Positions 36,004-44,732 are shown, numbered from the stretch's first letter. The stretch: DNA of 64,000 bases from Vibrio gelatinilyticus (GCF_022836845.1 NZ_JAJNNZ010000003.1:248001-312000), one strand, 5' to 3'. The notes: generated by a model not told the origin, from the letters alone. Translations and numbers: made by a program.

Positions 36004-36627
36004 ATGTCAGAAGACATCTATGATGAGTATCCATCGTTAACCCTAGCAAAAGAGTCTGGGGATGAGCGTATTGAGCCGCTAAAGCTCGGTGAACGAATAA
36101 AGGAAATACGCTCTAAATTGGGCATTACGCTTGAAGAAGCAAGCCAGCGCACCGGCCTTGCTCGTTCGACCTTAAGTAAAATTGAGAATGAGCAGATTTC
36201 ACCAACCTTCCAGGCCATGCAGAAACTTGCCCTCGGCCTGCACATCGATATGCCACAACTCTTTGAACCACCAAAGAAAAAGGTCGCAACTGGTCGCAGA
36301 GACTCCACCAAAAAAGGCGAAGGGAAACCTCACCCAACGCCAACCTACGAACATGAGCTTCTCGCGACACAGCTTTCTAATAAAAAGATGATGCCATTTA
36401 AGAGCACGGTTCGCGCCAGAGCATTTGAAGAATACGGTGATTGGGTTAGGCATGATGGAGAGGAGTTTCTTCTCATTCTTTCTGGCGAAGTTATGTTCTA
36501 TTCTGAGTTCTATGAACCGATGAAAATGACCGAAGGGGACAGCGTGTATTACGATGCGAATATGGGACATATGCTGATCTCTACCAGTGCGGAAGATGCC
36601 CATATTTTATGGGTGACTGCCAAATAA
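36004..36627 (+). CDS. XRE-family regulator with C-terminal cupin domain
   Basis: The 207-residue protein joins an XRE helix-turn-helix ('LGERIKEIRSKLGITLEEASQRTGLARSTLSKIENEQ', residues about 24-61, in linked motifs) to a cupin ligand-binding domain ('FEEYGDWVRHDGEEFLLILSGEV', 'SVYYDANMGHMLIS'). This is the SutR/PuuR type of regulator, which usually senses a small metabolite. It sits between glyA and gcvT, divergent from the former and upstream of the latter, so control of glycine cleavage is the natural inference. A basic linker, 'PPKKKVATGRRDSTKKGEGKP', separates the domains. Confidence 0.88.
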   Translation: MSEDIYDEYPSLTLAKESGDERIEPLKLGERIKEIRSKLGITLEEASQRTGLARSTLSKIENEQISPTFQAMQKLALGLHIDMPQLFEPPKKKVATGRRDSTKKGEGKPHPTPTYEHELLATQLSNKKMMPFKSTVRARAFEEYGDWVRHDGEEFLLILSGEVMFYSEFYEPMKMTEGDSVYYDANMGHMLISTSAEDAHILWVTAK

Positions 36628-36656
36628 AAGCAGAAAAGTTAAGTTTCTTATAATAA

Positions 36657-36672
36657 AGGCAAACGTTTGCTT
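36657..36672 (+). promoter_or_regulatory. PurR-like operator upstream of gcvT
   Basis: AGGCAAACGTTTGCTT matches the PurR box ACGCAAACGTTTGCGT at 14 of 16 positions and retains the full core palindrome GCAAACGTTTGC. It lies just after a TATAAT box, where repressor binding would block transcription. In E. coli PurR represses the gcv operon, which supports the reading. Confidence 0.7.
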
Positions 36673-36828
36673 GTGTGGCTAAAAGTCACAAAAAGGCGCA
36701 GAATTGAGGCTAATTGGCTTTGAACTGTGCCTTTCTTTTGCCCTCAAAGATGTAGCGACCATGTTAAAGCTCACATTTTTTCATGTTCTCAGCTTGTTAA
36801 AAACCCAAAAACAGCGCATTCTTGTCCA

Positions 36829-36848
36829 CTATTGGAAACAAGGTTTCT
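36829..36848 (+). promoter_or_regulatory. Second copy of the glyA-region operator, upstream of gcvT
   Basis: CTATTGGAAACAAGGTTTCT shares 16 of 20 bases with CTATAGGAAACACAGTTTCC at 35873-35892 and keeps the GGAAAC-N3-GTTTCY dyad. Having one copy before each glycine-cleavage transcription unit points to one local regulator. Confidence 0.55.
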
Positions 36849-36966
36849 TGATTGGCCTTAACGTAACCTTTCTATCGATTCGTATTGTGGCCATTTACTG
36901 CTACTTACGTTGACAATACAAACTATAAAAAATGAACGAGCTGGGTCGAGCTCAATGGAGATAACG

Positions 36967-38100
36967 ATGACGCAAGATAATCTTACTCAAGACCTACTAA
37001 AAACCCCTCTTCACGGTCTTCATATTGACGTTGGCGCTAAGATGGTGCCATTTGCTGGTTATGACATGCCTGTACAATATCCTTTGGGCGTCAAAAAAGA
37101 GCACCTTCACACACGTGATTCAGCGGGTCTTTTCGATGTGTCACACATGGGGCAGGTTCGTTTGTACGGCGATAAAGCTGCACAGCTTCTTGAGTCATTG
37201 GTTCCTGTCGATATTATCGATTTACCGGTTGGTAAGCAGCGCTACGCATTTTTTACCAATGAGAAAGGCGGAATCATGGATGATCTGATGGTGGCGAATC
37301 TAGGCGATCATCTGTTTGTTGTCGTTAACGCTGCATGTAAAGAGCAAGACATCGCTCATCTACAGGCTCATTTAGTTGATGGTGTGGAGCTAGAAGTTCT
37401 TGATGATCGCGCTCTAATCGCGCTGCAAGGCCCAAAAGCTGCGGCTGTATTGGCTCGTTTCGCTCCGCAAGTCGCAGATATGGTATTCATGGATGTCGTT
37501 CAAATTGAACTGTTAGGCAGCAACTGCATCGTTTCGCGTAGTGGTTACACTGGTGAAGATGGTTACGAGATCTCGGTGCCTGCTGATAAAGCGGAAGAGC
37601 TTGCTCGTACATTAACTGCTGAAGATGAAGTTGAGTGGATTGGCCTTGGAGCTCGTGACTCTTTGCGTCTTGAATGTGGTTTATGTCTGTATGGACACGA
37701 TCTGGACACAACCACAACACCTGTCGAAGCAAGTCTTCTTTGGGGCATCCAAAAAGTACGTCGAACTGATGGTGAGAGAGCAGGTGGCTTCCCGGGTGCA
37801 GACATCATCCTAAAACAAATTGAAACTAAAGACGTGGCACGTAAACGTGTAGGTCTTGTTGGTCAAACCAAAGCGCCAGTTCGTGAAGGCGCGAAACTGT
37901 TTGATGCTGACGACAACGAGATTGGTATGGTAACTAGCGGTACTGCTGGCCCAACTGCGGGTAAGCCAGTCTCTATGGCGTACGTGAAAACTGAGTTTTC
38001 TGCTCTGGGAACAGAAGTATTCGCGGATGTTCGTGGTAAGAAACTAGCGATGACGGTTGAGAAAATACCGTTTGTGCCGCAACGCTATTATCGTGGTTAG
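36967..38100 (+). CDS. gcvT: Aminomethyltransferase, glycine cleavage T protein
   Basis: The 377-residue protein releases ammonia from the aminomethyl-lipoyl-H protein and transfers the methylene group to tetrahydrofolate. Signatures are 'TPLHGLHIDVGAKMVPFAGYDMPVQYP' (residues 12-38), 'FDVSHMGQVRL', 'RSGYTGEDGYEISVP' and 'LGARDSLRLECGLCLYGHDL'. ATG 36967 follows GGAG at 36957-36960; the frame extends to a TTG at 36910 but without a ribosome binding site. Unlike in E. coli, it is not in line with gcvHP but follows the regulator on the opposite strand. A strong terminator follows. Confidence 0.96.
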   Translation: MTQDNLTQDLLKTPLHGLHIDVGAKMVPFAGYDMPVQYPLGVKKEHLHTRDSAGLFDVSHMGQVRLYGDKAAQLLESLVPVDIIDLPVGKQRYAFFTNEKGGIMDDLMVANLGDHLFVVVNAACKEQDIAHLQAHLVDGVELEVLDDRALIALQGPKAAAVLARFAPQVADMVFMDVVQIELLGSNCIVSRSGYTGEDGYEISVPADKAEELARTLTAEDEVEWIGLGARDSLRLECGLCLYGHDLDTTTTPVEASLLWGIQKVRRTDGERAGGFPGADIILKQIETKDVARKRVGLVGQTKAPVREGAKLFDADDNEIGMVTSGTAGPTAGKPVSMAYVKTEFSALGTEVFADVRGKKLAMTVEKIPFVPQRYYRG

Positions 38101-38114
38101 TTATTTGCGAATTA

Positions 38115-38142
38115 AAAACACCGCCTATAGGCGGTGTTTTTA
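38115..38142 (+). terminator. Terminator after gcvT
   Basis: AAAACACCGCC at 38115-38125 pairs perfectly with GGCGGTGTTTT at 38130-38140 around a TATA loop, and T residues follow. Confidence 0.9.
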
Positions 38143-38288
38143 TTTGTAAATGAGCCAGTTAAATGAATACAGTGATTCTCTCCCTAGAATTTATGGGCAA
38201 TCCAAAGCCGCGCTAGACAATATTGATACTCGCGTTCACTATACTAATAATATATTAAGCCATATAGTCTCAAACTAAGGAGCTGAGA

Positions 38289-39410
38289 TTGCAGTATCGA
38301 ATCTCACCAAAACAACTCGCTACGGTTATCGCTGTGATTTTATCATGCGGTATGACTTTGCCATCGGTGGCTAGCGATACAGAAAAGTCCATTGAGGTCT
38401 CTCCATACATTGTCAATGGTGAGGATGCGCTCGTTGATGATTTTCCTTCATTTGTCAGCCTATTTGTGGATTCTATCGAAATTGACGGGATCTATTATCC
38501 TTCTTCCTATTGTGGTGGAACCCTACTCGACTCGGAGCATGTGCTGACGGCGGCGCATTGTTTGTATGGAAGTGTGGTTAATCAGTTATTTACCGTAGTT
38601 GTTCCTAAGCTACAGGATGAAAATGATTATCCTTATGGTAGCGTTGAACAAATCCGAATCTCGGCAGTGTATTATCCAGATAACTATGTCGATTCTACCT
38701 CACGGCTTTTACCCAACGACATCGCAATTCTAAAACTAGAGCAAGCGATTTCTGTTGCTAATTATATAACGATTCCGACAAATGAGAGCTATCGGACAGC
38801 GAGCGAGCTATTTCAGGCCGTTGGACACGGAAATACTGCAACGAATACATCGAGTACAAGTCAATTGCAAATGGCCACCTTAACTTGGGTGGATAATCAA
38901 ACCTGTGCGAGTAATTTTACCGGCGGCTCAAACCTGACAGAAAAGCAAATTTGCTTCACTGGCGATTACAGCAACGCTACTGGCCTTAAGGCCGGAACTT
39001 GCCAGGGTGATTCCGGCGGTCCGGTTTACTGGAGTGAAAACGGAACGCAAGTGCAAGTTGGCATCACCAGCTTTGGACCGGCATTATGTGGTGATCCAGG
39101 ATCAAAGGTGACAGCCGTCTATACAGAAATCACAGATCATCGCAATTGGATTAACTCAGTACTGAGTGGTGCCGAACAACCAAAGAGGACGTCGGATGAT
39201 AGTGTCCGGCGCGGATACATCGATATTTATGGATCTATAATCAACGATGTGGGCGGAATTGAAGTACCAAGCACGCCAAAAACGGGCGGAGGTGGTGGTG
39301 GCGGTATTAGTTACTATGTCGGGTTATGGCTGGCGCTGATTGTTGCGTTGCGTTCGGCAGTCTTGTTGCCTAATTGGCGCTCATGGCGAGCTAAAGTGTG
39401 GCGATCTTAG
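38289..39410 (+). CDS. Secreted trypsin-like serine protease with GlyGly-CTERM tail
   Basis: The 373-residue protein has a signal peptide (to about residue 29, 'LPSVAS'), an activation-type start 'IVNGEDA' and the trypsin triad His90 ('LTAAHC'), Asp144 ('PNDIAILKL') and Ser242 ('CQGDSGGPV'). The C-terminus has seven glycines (333-339), a hydrophobic helix and a basic end, the GlyGly-CTERM sorting signal used with rhombosortase for type II-secreted surface proteases such as the Vibrio Ves proteases. Translation appears to start at TTG 38289, six bases after AAGGAG. No rhombosortase is in the window. A terminator follows. Confidence 0.9.
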   Translation: MQYRISPKQLATVIAVILSCGMTLPSVASDTEKSIEVSPYIVNGEDALVDDFPSFVSLFVDSIEIDGIYYPSSYCGGTLLDSEHVLTAAHCLYGSVVNQLFTVVVPKLQDENDYPYGSVEQIRISAVYYPDNYVDSTSRLLPNDIAILKLEQAISVANYITIPTNESYRTASELFQAVGHGNTATNTSSTSQLQMATLTWVDNQTCASNFTGGSNLTEKQICFTGDYSNATGLKAGTCQGDSGGPVYWSENGTQVQVGITSFGPALCGDPGSKVTAVYTEITDHRNWINSVLSGAEQPKRTSDDSVRRGYIDIYGSIINDVGGIEVPSTPKTGGGGGGGISYYVGLWLALIVALRSAVLLPNWRSWRAKVWRS

Positions 39411-39440
39411 AGTGGAAAAAAGCGATTTCCCGATATGATT

Positions 39441-39464
39441 AAACGAGCCGTAGGCTCGTTTTTT
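39441..39464 (+). terminator. Terminator after the protease gene
   Basis: AAACGAGCC at 39441-39449 and GGCTCGTTT at 39453-39461 form a 9-bp stem with a GTA loop, followed by TTT. Confidence 0.88.
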
Positions 39465-39490
39465 GTTGCATTTAGGTGTAAATCGATGAC

Positions 39491-39516
39491 AAAAAAGGCG
39501 CTACCGAGGTAGCGCC
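39491..39516 (-). terminator. Terminator of the fruBKA operon
   Basis: GGCGCTACC at 39497-39505 and GGTAGCGCC at 39508-39516 pair perfectly. On the minus strand TTTTTT follows, so it ends fruA transcription. Confidence 0.88.
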
Positions 39517-39549
39517 ATTATGCCAATACTGGGGGAGTGGGGCATAGAG

Positions 39550-41286
39550 TTAAGCTGTTGCCACTTGTTTAGCTTCTTCACGACGCTTTAGGAACGCGTA
39601 GGTAAAGCCTGTTACAGCTGTACCTGCAGCAATCGCAACTAAATACATCAGTACTGGTGAGATAGCACCTGGGATCAGAAGAACAAACAGGCCACCGTGT
39701 GGAGCCATCAATTTCGCACCGATCAGCATAGACAGAGCACCCGTTAGCGCACCACCGATCATGCATGATGGGATAACACGCATTGGATCTTTCGCGGCGA
39801 AAGGAATCGCACCTTCAGAGATAAAGCACATACCCAGCACGAATGATGCTTTACCCGCTTCGCGTTCACCCGCTTCAAACTTATCCTTAGCAAGGAATGT
39901 CGCTAGGCCCATACCTAGCGCAGGAACCATACCCGCCGCCATGATAGCCGCCATTGGCGCGTAAGTTTGTGATGCCAGCAGACCAACACCAAATGTGTAT
40001 GCCGCTTTGTTTACAGGACCACCAAGGTCGAAACACATCATCGCACCAAGAATAATACCTAAAAGCACTGCGTTCGCGCTTCCCATGTTGTTTAGGAAGT
40101 CGGTCATTGCAGCCATGATACCGGCTACAGGACCACCAACAATGTAAATCATCACAAGCCCAGTGAATAAGCTGGCAATAAACGGAATGATTAAAATCGG
40201 CTTAAGTGCTTCCATTGATTGAGGCAGAGATACCTTATCGGCGATCAATTTGGCTGAGTATCCCGCAATGAATCCTGCGGCGATACCGCCAAGAAAACCC
40301 GCACCAGTTGAACTTGCTAACATACCGCCGATTAGGCCCGGAGCCAGACCAGGACGATCAGCAATCGAGAAGGCAATAAAGCCTGCTAACACCGGAATCA
40401 TCAGAGCAAATGCACTACCGCCACCGATGGTCATAAGAGCGGCCGCTAGTGTGCCTTCTTCTTTAAACGCTTCGATACCGAATACGAACGACAGAGCGAT
40501 GATTAAACCGCCGGCTACAACCACTGGCAACATGTGGGATACGCCAGTCATTAAGTGTTTGTAGACACCTTTCTTTTCGTCTGTTGCAGCAGTGTGGTTA
40601 TTGCCGCCCACATGCGAATAGGTTGTTGCTGATGAGAACGCATTGTTGATCTCTTGCTCGGTCTTTTTAAGGGCAAGGCCAGTACTTGTTTTGTACATTA
40701 GCTTACCGTTAAAACGATCAAGAGGTACTTCGATATCGGCTGCAATGATGACCAAATCAGCGTCTGCAATTTCTTGAGATGTTAGTTGGTTTTTAGCACC
40801 TACAGAACCACGAGTTTCCACTTTAATCGCGTGGCCCATACGCTTACCGTGCTCTTCCAATGCTTCAGCCGCCATGAAGGTGTGCGCTACACCAGTAGGA
40901 CATGCGGTAATTGCCACAATCTTCTTCGCGCCGCCTGTTTGTTCAGTTGCAACCGGAGCAACCGATGTGCCCTCCGATAGTTCTACCGCATTTTCGATTG
41001 CGTTAGCTAGGAACGCTTTAGGATCGCTAGTGCACTCAGGAATGCTCGCTTGATAGACCTTTTTACCGACTAGGCGTTGGGTATCAACAGGGACATTAGC
41101 CGCAACAATGATAACGTCAGATTCTGCAATCTGAAGATCTGTCAGTGTCCGTGTTTCAACCACACTAGAATGACACTCAATGGTTGCGTCATGTCCAAGT
41201 GCTTTTGCCGCTTGATCGAGCAATCCGGCTGCGATGATGCTATTTGCTACCCCACTAGGGCAGGCTGTAATAATTGAGATTTTCAT
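39550..41286 (-). CDS. fruA: Fructose-specific PTS EIIBC component
   Basis: The 578-residue membrane permease imports fructose and phosphorylates it to fructose 1-phosphate. Two EIIB-type domains stand at the N-terminus, each with an 'ITACP(S/T)GVA' phosphocysteine loop (near residues 8 and 131); the second, 'ITACPTGVAHTFMAAEAL', fits the active consensus best. The EIIC domain of about eight to ten helices follows ('MTGVSHMLPVVVAGGLIIALSF', 'GGMLASSTGAGFLGGIAAGF', 'MCFISEGAIPFAAKDP'). It is the third gene of fruBKA. Confidence 0.96.
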   Translation of the reverse strand: MKISIITACPSGVANSIIAAGLLDQAAKALGHDATIECHSSVVETRTLTDLQIAESDVIIVAANVPVDTQRLVGKKVYQASIPECTSDPKAFLANAIENAVELSEGTSVAPVATEQTGGAKKIVAITACPTGVAHTFMAAEALEEHGKRMGHAIKVETRGSVGAKNQLTSQEIADADLVIIAADIEVPLDRFNGKLMYKTSTGLALKKTEQEINNAFSSATTYSHVGGNNHTAATDEKKGVYKHLMTGVSHMLPVVVAGGLIIALSFVFGIEAFKEEGTLAAALMTIGGGSAFALMIPVLAGFIAFSIADRPGLAPGLIGGMLASSTGAGFLGGIAAGFIAGYSAKLIADKVSLPQSMEALKPILIIPFIASLFTGLVMIYIVGGPVAGIMAAMTDFLNNMGSANAVLLGIILGAMMCFDLGGPVNKAAYTFGVGLLASQTYAPMAAIMAAGMVPALGMGLATFLAKDKFEAGEREAGKASFVLGMCFISEGAIPFAAKDPMRVIPSCMIGGALTGALSMLIGAKLMAPHGGLFVLLIPGAISPVLMYLVAIAAGTAVTGFTYAFLKRREEAKQVATA

Positions 41287-41343
41287 AGGTTCGACCTTCG
41301 TGTCTATTTATGCCACATCAACATTGAATCAAAGTTTCAATAT

Positions 41344-42294
41344 CTAGCGGCTAAGCTCTTGTAACTGTATTTGTTTTTGTAGGGAGATAACTTCATCTTT
41401 GCTCGGTACACCAACACCAACCTGACTTACCGCCAGAGCTGAAAGTGCCGTCGCAAATGAGAGTAATTCTTCTTTCGGTAGTGATTGCATGTGGCCCCAA
41501 CAAAGCCCTGCAACCAGAGTGTCGCCCGCACCCACGGTGCTAACGACGTTCATTCTTGGCGGTTTTGCTTGTAACCATTGCTTGTTTTCAAGCCACAAAA
41601 CACCATCGGCGCCCATCGAAACGACGATATTTGCAATGCCCTTGTCTGAGAGTGTTTCTGCCGCTTCCAAGCATTGCTGCTGAGTGGTTAGTTGGCGGCC
41701 GACAAACTGACCTAGCTCTTCATCATTTGGCTTAATGAGCCATGGCTGTGAGTCCAGTCCTTTTGCCAAGGCATCGCGACTGCTATCAAATAGGACTCGT
41801 TTGCCATTTTGTTGCAGATATTCAATCCACTTAGCGCACTGCTCTGTGGTGATACCGCGGGGAAGACTACCGGCAAAGACAAAGTAATCGTGCGATTGCA
41901 TGAGGGTACTGAGTTCACGATCAAATAGACGAATCGCCTCAGCGTTTACTTCCACACCAGGGAAGTTAATGTCGCTCACCGCACCGCTTTCTTCTACCAA
42001 TTTCACGTTGATACGAGTGGAGCCTGAGACTCGAATAAAATGGTCTTTGGCACCCATCTGCTCGAATAGTTGGCAGAACAATTCTTGGTTATCGCTGCCC
42101 AGAAAGCCAGTCACAGTAACGTCGGCACCTAAATCGCTAAGCACTTTGGCTACGTTGACGCCTTTACCCGCAGCGTGCAGAGAACCTTGATTAACCAGAC
42201 TGACTGAGCCTGTGTTTAAGGTTTCTAAGCTACCCGTTAAATCGAGAGCCGGATTAAGAGTGATGGTTACCACTTTATTAGTTTGTGCTGTCAT
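41344..42294 (-). CDS. fruK: 1-phosphofructokinase
   Basis: The 316-residue PfkB-family kinase converts fructose 1-phosphate to fructose 1,6-bisphosphate. 'TITLNPALDLTGSLETL' begins the fold, and 'GKGVNVAKVLSDLGADVTVTGFLG', 'FVFAGSLPRG' and the C-terminal 'STVGAGDTLVAGLCWG' with the catalytic aspartate are diagnostic. The frame opens 16 codons earlier, inside the end of fruB, but ATG at 42292-42294 has AAGGAG just upstream and gives the usual length. The gap to fruB is ten bases. Confidence 0.96.
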   Translation of the reverse strand: MTAQTNKVVTITLNPALDLTGSLETLNTGSVSLVNQGSLHAAGKGVNVAKVLSDLGADVTVTGFLGSDNQELFCQLFEQMGAKDHFIRVSGSTRINVKLVEESGAVSDINFPGVEVNAEAIRLFDRELSTLMQSHDYFVFAGSLPRGITTEQCAKWIEYLQQNGKRVLFDSSRDALAKGLDSQPWLIKPNDEELGQFVGRQLTTQQQCLEAAETLSDKGIANIVVSMGADGVLWLENKQWLQAKPPRMNVVSTVGAGDTLVAGLCWGHMQSLPKEELLSFATALSALAVSQVGVGVPSKDEVISLQKQIQLQELSR

Positions 42295-42304
42295 AACGAG
42301 CTCC

Positions 42305-43438
42305 TTAACCTTCGCCAAGGCCAGAGGCAATAGCGCTGCCAATGGCTTTTAGTGCTTGAGGAGCATCAGGGCCTTCTGCAGAGAACTTCAATTCATGACC
42401 GTGTTTTACGCCAAGGGCGATTACTTTCATCAAGCTCTTCGCATTGACCGCTTGGCCGTCTCCATTTAGGTTTGATACCTTGATGGTGCATTCAAATTTC
42501 TTAGCTTCTGCTACCAACATCGCACCGGGGCGAGCGTGCAAACCATGCGCGTTCTTGATCTTAAACTGAGCAACATTGCCGTCAGAAGCATCAGCACTTG
42601 CCACTCCTTCACCAGTGAAGAAACCCAATACTTGTTCTGAGGATAACGACAGCAAATTCTTTTGCTCTTGCTTAAATACTACTTCAGTGATCGTGTTGAG
42701 CATCGATTGGTGAGCGTTGTTACAAGCTGCGAATGCGATCAAAGCATGTACTGGTGTACCGTCTAACTCACATTGATTGTTGGTTGAAACAAACGCCATG
42801 CCAGTGCGAGTGACGGCTTTGTTGCTGCTCACTAGCCACAAACCTTTACCTAGGTGAGTAGGGGACTTAGTCACAAGATCTGCAACGAACTCAGTTCCAG
42901 CACCGCCAGTATTTTTTAGCAGGCCACCAGCGACAGCGGCCATTTGAACCATATCGCTGGCTGGGAAGTTGAGCTGAATGAGCGATGCATCAAAATCGGC
43001 TTCAAGCTGAACATCACCATTGAGTAGTGCAATGATCTCATTGGTTGACTTGGCTTGCTTTAATTTCTGCTCTACACCATCGGCAGAAAGCACTTTGGTG
43101 AGCTGCTTTAAAATGCCAAGGTGCTCATCAGACTTTGCGGCAATACCTATAGCGATATAAGCTGTGTTGCCATCACCCCAATCAACGCCATTTGGAAAGT
43201 GGTGGACAGCGACGCCAGTTTCTTTTACTAGGTCACGAGTGTCGGTTGTGCCGTGTGGGATCGCGATGCCATTGCCTAGGAAGGTCGAGTTTTGATCTTC
43301 ACGATCAAGCATTCCATCAACGTAACCGTTTTCAACGAAACCTTTCTCGGTTAGGTCAGAGGCGATCAATGTGATAGCGCTGAGTTTGTCGTTTGACGAC
43401 TGATTTAGTTTGATATTGTTACTGTTTAGTTGAAGCAT
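42305..43438 (-). CDS. fruB: Fructose PTS EIIA-HPr fusion (FPr)
   Basis: The 377-residue cytoplasmic phosphocarrier takes the place of EIIA and HPr in the fructose PTS. The EIIA active histidine is His62 in 'GNGIAIPHGTTDTRDLV', and a central M domain follows. The C-terminal HPr domain carries its phosphohistidine at His301 in 'NAHGLHARPGAMLVAEAKKF'. It is the first gene of the operon and diverges from cra across a 310-bp region with three Cra-type operators. Confidence 0.96.
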   Translation of the reverse strand: MLQLNSNNIKLNQSSNDKLSAITLIASDLTEKGFVENGYVDGMLDREDQNSTFLGNGIAIPHGTTDTRDLVKETGVAVHHFPNGVDWGDGNTAYIAIGIAAKSDEHLGILKQLTKVLSADGVEQKLKQAKSTNEIIALLNGDVQLEADFDASLIQLNFPASDMVQMAAVAGGLLKNTGGAGTEFVADLVTKSPTHLGKGLWLVSSNKAVTRTGMAFVSTNNQCELDGTPVHALIAFAACNNAHQSMLNTITEVVFKQEQKNLLSLSSEQVLGFFTGEGVASADASDGNVAQFKIKNAHGLHARPGAMLVAEAKKFECTIKVSNLNGDGQAVNAKSLMKVIALGVKHGHELKFSAEGPDAPQALKAIGSAIASGLGEG

Positions 43439-43498
43439 GTTCGCTCACCTATTTATTCTGGTTCTCTAATCGACTTAGCAGCGTTGCTTAACGCGCCA

Positions 43499-43512
43499 CT
43501 GAATCGGTTCAG
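43499..43512. promoter_or_regulatory. Cra/FruR operator 1 (fruB side)
   Basis: CTGAATCGGTTCAG is a nearly perfect palindrome of the TGAAWCGWTTCA type, about 60 bp upstream of fruB. Confidence 0.7.
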
Positions 43513-43639
43513 CAAATTGTTTAAAAAAATTCAGCAAACCGTATTCACTGTAATAGTTTTACTGTGACCTTCGCCTAGAGTTACGTTCTAGTTAGCACTT
43601 TAGTGTAAATATAGGCCAGCTTTCAAAACTGTGAACTTT

Positions 43640-43655
43640 GCTGAATCCTTTCAGC
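43640..43655. promoter_or_regulatory. Cra/FruR operator 2 (cra side)
   Basis: GCTGAATCCTTTCAGC has perfect GCTGAA and TTCAGC arms around a variable centre. It is centred 22 bp from operator 3, two helical turns. Confidence 0.7.
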
Positions 43656-43662
43656 TTTTATA

Positions 43663-43676
43663 CTGAACCGTTTCAG
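43663..43676. promoter_or_regulatory. Cra/FruR operator 3 (cra side)
   Basis: CTGAACCGTTTCAG closely matches the Cra consensus. With operator 2 it lies 70-110 bp upstream of the cra start, consistent with autoregulation. Confidence 0.72.
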
Positions 43677-43748
43677 CTTATAATTCAACTTCATGACATT
43701 AGAGATGTAAATTTATATGATCCACAACACAAAAATAGGGATCACCAT

Positions 43749-44726
43749 ATGACACTAGATGAAATTGCAAAATTGGCGGGAGTCTCAAAAACCACGGCCA
43801 GCTATGTTATCAATGGTAAAGCGCAGAAATATCGAATTTCACAAAAAACACAACAGAAAGTCATGTCAGTGGTTCAGGAGTACAATTACCGCCCCGACTT
43901 GGCTGCGTCGTCATTAAGGGCAGGACACACGCGGTCATTTGGCTTGATTATTCCTGATCTGGAAAACACCAGTTATGCACGGATCGCAAAAATCTTAGAG
44001 CAGAATTCTCGTAAAGCTGGCTATCAGATTTTAATCGGTTGTTCAGACGACGATCCTGAAACAGAACGGAAAGTGACAGAAGCTCTGGTTTCGCGTCGCA
44101 TTGATGCTCTTTTTGTCGCGAGCTCTATCCCCAATGCCAGCGAATACTATCTCGATATTCAAAACTCAGGGACACCTGTTATCGCGATAGACCGTCCGTT
44201 AGACGATGAGCATTTTTGCTGCGTGATCAGTGAAGATTTTGGTGCGGCTTTCGAACTGACAAAATCAGTGATTAAGCCGACAACCCAGACGGTTGGTCTT
44301 ATCGGCGCTTTACCCGATCTCAATATCTCAAAAGAGCGAGAACTAGGTTTTGCATCCGCTGCTAAAGAACACGGAATTCAAAGTTGCTTAGGTTATGGTG
44401 ATCACTTTAATCGAGAAGAAGGTAAACGAATCTTTCTGTCCTGGGTTGAGGCAGACACCGTTCCAGATGCACTTGTGACCACTTCTTATACCCTGCTTGA
44501 AGGCGTGCTAGACGTGTTGTTAGACAACCCGGAGTTAACCACGAAAATCAAGCTAGCAACTTTTGGTGATAACCGATTGCTCGATTTCTTGCCGATCAAA
44601 ATAAACTCACTTCCCCAGCAATTTGAGGTGATCTGCGACAGCGCTTTGGCGTTAGCGCTCAATGCATCGGCAAAGCGTTACCACCCAGGTGTAGAGTTAG
44701 TACCTCGTAAAATTCAAGTTCGTTAG
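43749..44726 (+). CDS. cra: Cra/FruR, LacI-family catabolite regulator
   Basis: The 325-residue protein is a fructose-1-phosphate-responsive repressor. It begins exactly at the LacI-family helix-turn-helix, 'MTLDEIAKLAGVSKTTASYVING', with the FruR-typical recognition segment 'SKTTASYVINGKAQKYRIS'. 'GLIIPDLENTSYARIAKILEQ' and 'VSRRIDALFVASS' follow in the sugar-binding domain. The frame is open 37 codons earlier, but only ATG 43749 gives a normal N-terminus. It is divergent from fruBKA with Cra operators between. An imperfect hairpin follows the stop. Confidence 0.94.
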   Translation: MTLDEIAKLAGVSKTTASYVINGKAQKYRISQKTQQKVMSVVQEYNYRPDLAASSLRAGHTRSFGLIIPDLENTSYARIAKILEQNSRKAGYQILIGCSDDDPETERKVTEALVSRRIDALFVASSIPNASEYYLDIQNSGTPVIAIDRPLDDEHFCCVISEDFGAAFELTKSVIKPTTQTVGLIGALPDLNISKERELGFASAAKEHGIQSCLGYGDHFNREEGKRIFLSWVEADTVPDALVTTSYTLLEGVLDVLLDNPELTTKIKLATFGDNRLLDFLPIKINSLPQQFEVICDSALALALNASAKRYHPGVELVPRKIQVR

Positions 44727-44732
44727 TTCCGC

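Larger units (their letters stand above)
36628..36966 (+). promoter_or_regulatory. gcvT upstream region
   Basis: The 339-bp region contains a TATAAT -10 box at 36649-36654, a PurR-like box at 36657-36672 and the shared regulator operator at 36829-36848. The resulting gcvT leader would be about 300 bases. No glycine riboswitch consensus is visible in it. An open frame of 69 codons here is judged spurious. Confidence 0.5.
43439..43748. promoter_or_regulatory. fruB-cra divergent control region
   Basis: This 310-bp region carries three Cra/FruR-type palindromes (listed separately) plus a poorer one, TTCAGCAAACCGTATTCAC, near 43530-43548. The open frame of cra extends back to 43638 but that part is operator DNA. 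No small gene is supported. Confidence 0.6.

Noticed and set aside
36704..36913. 69-codon frame upstream of gcvT
   Set aside because: It has no SD, overlaps the shared operator and has no recognisable features.
35677..36966. Glycine riboswitch near glyA or gcvT
   Set aside because: I looked for the conserved ACCGAAG and CTCTCAGG-type core elements on both strands and found none.
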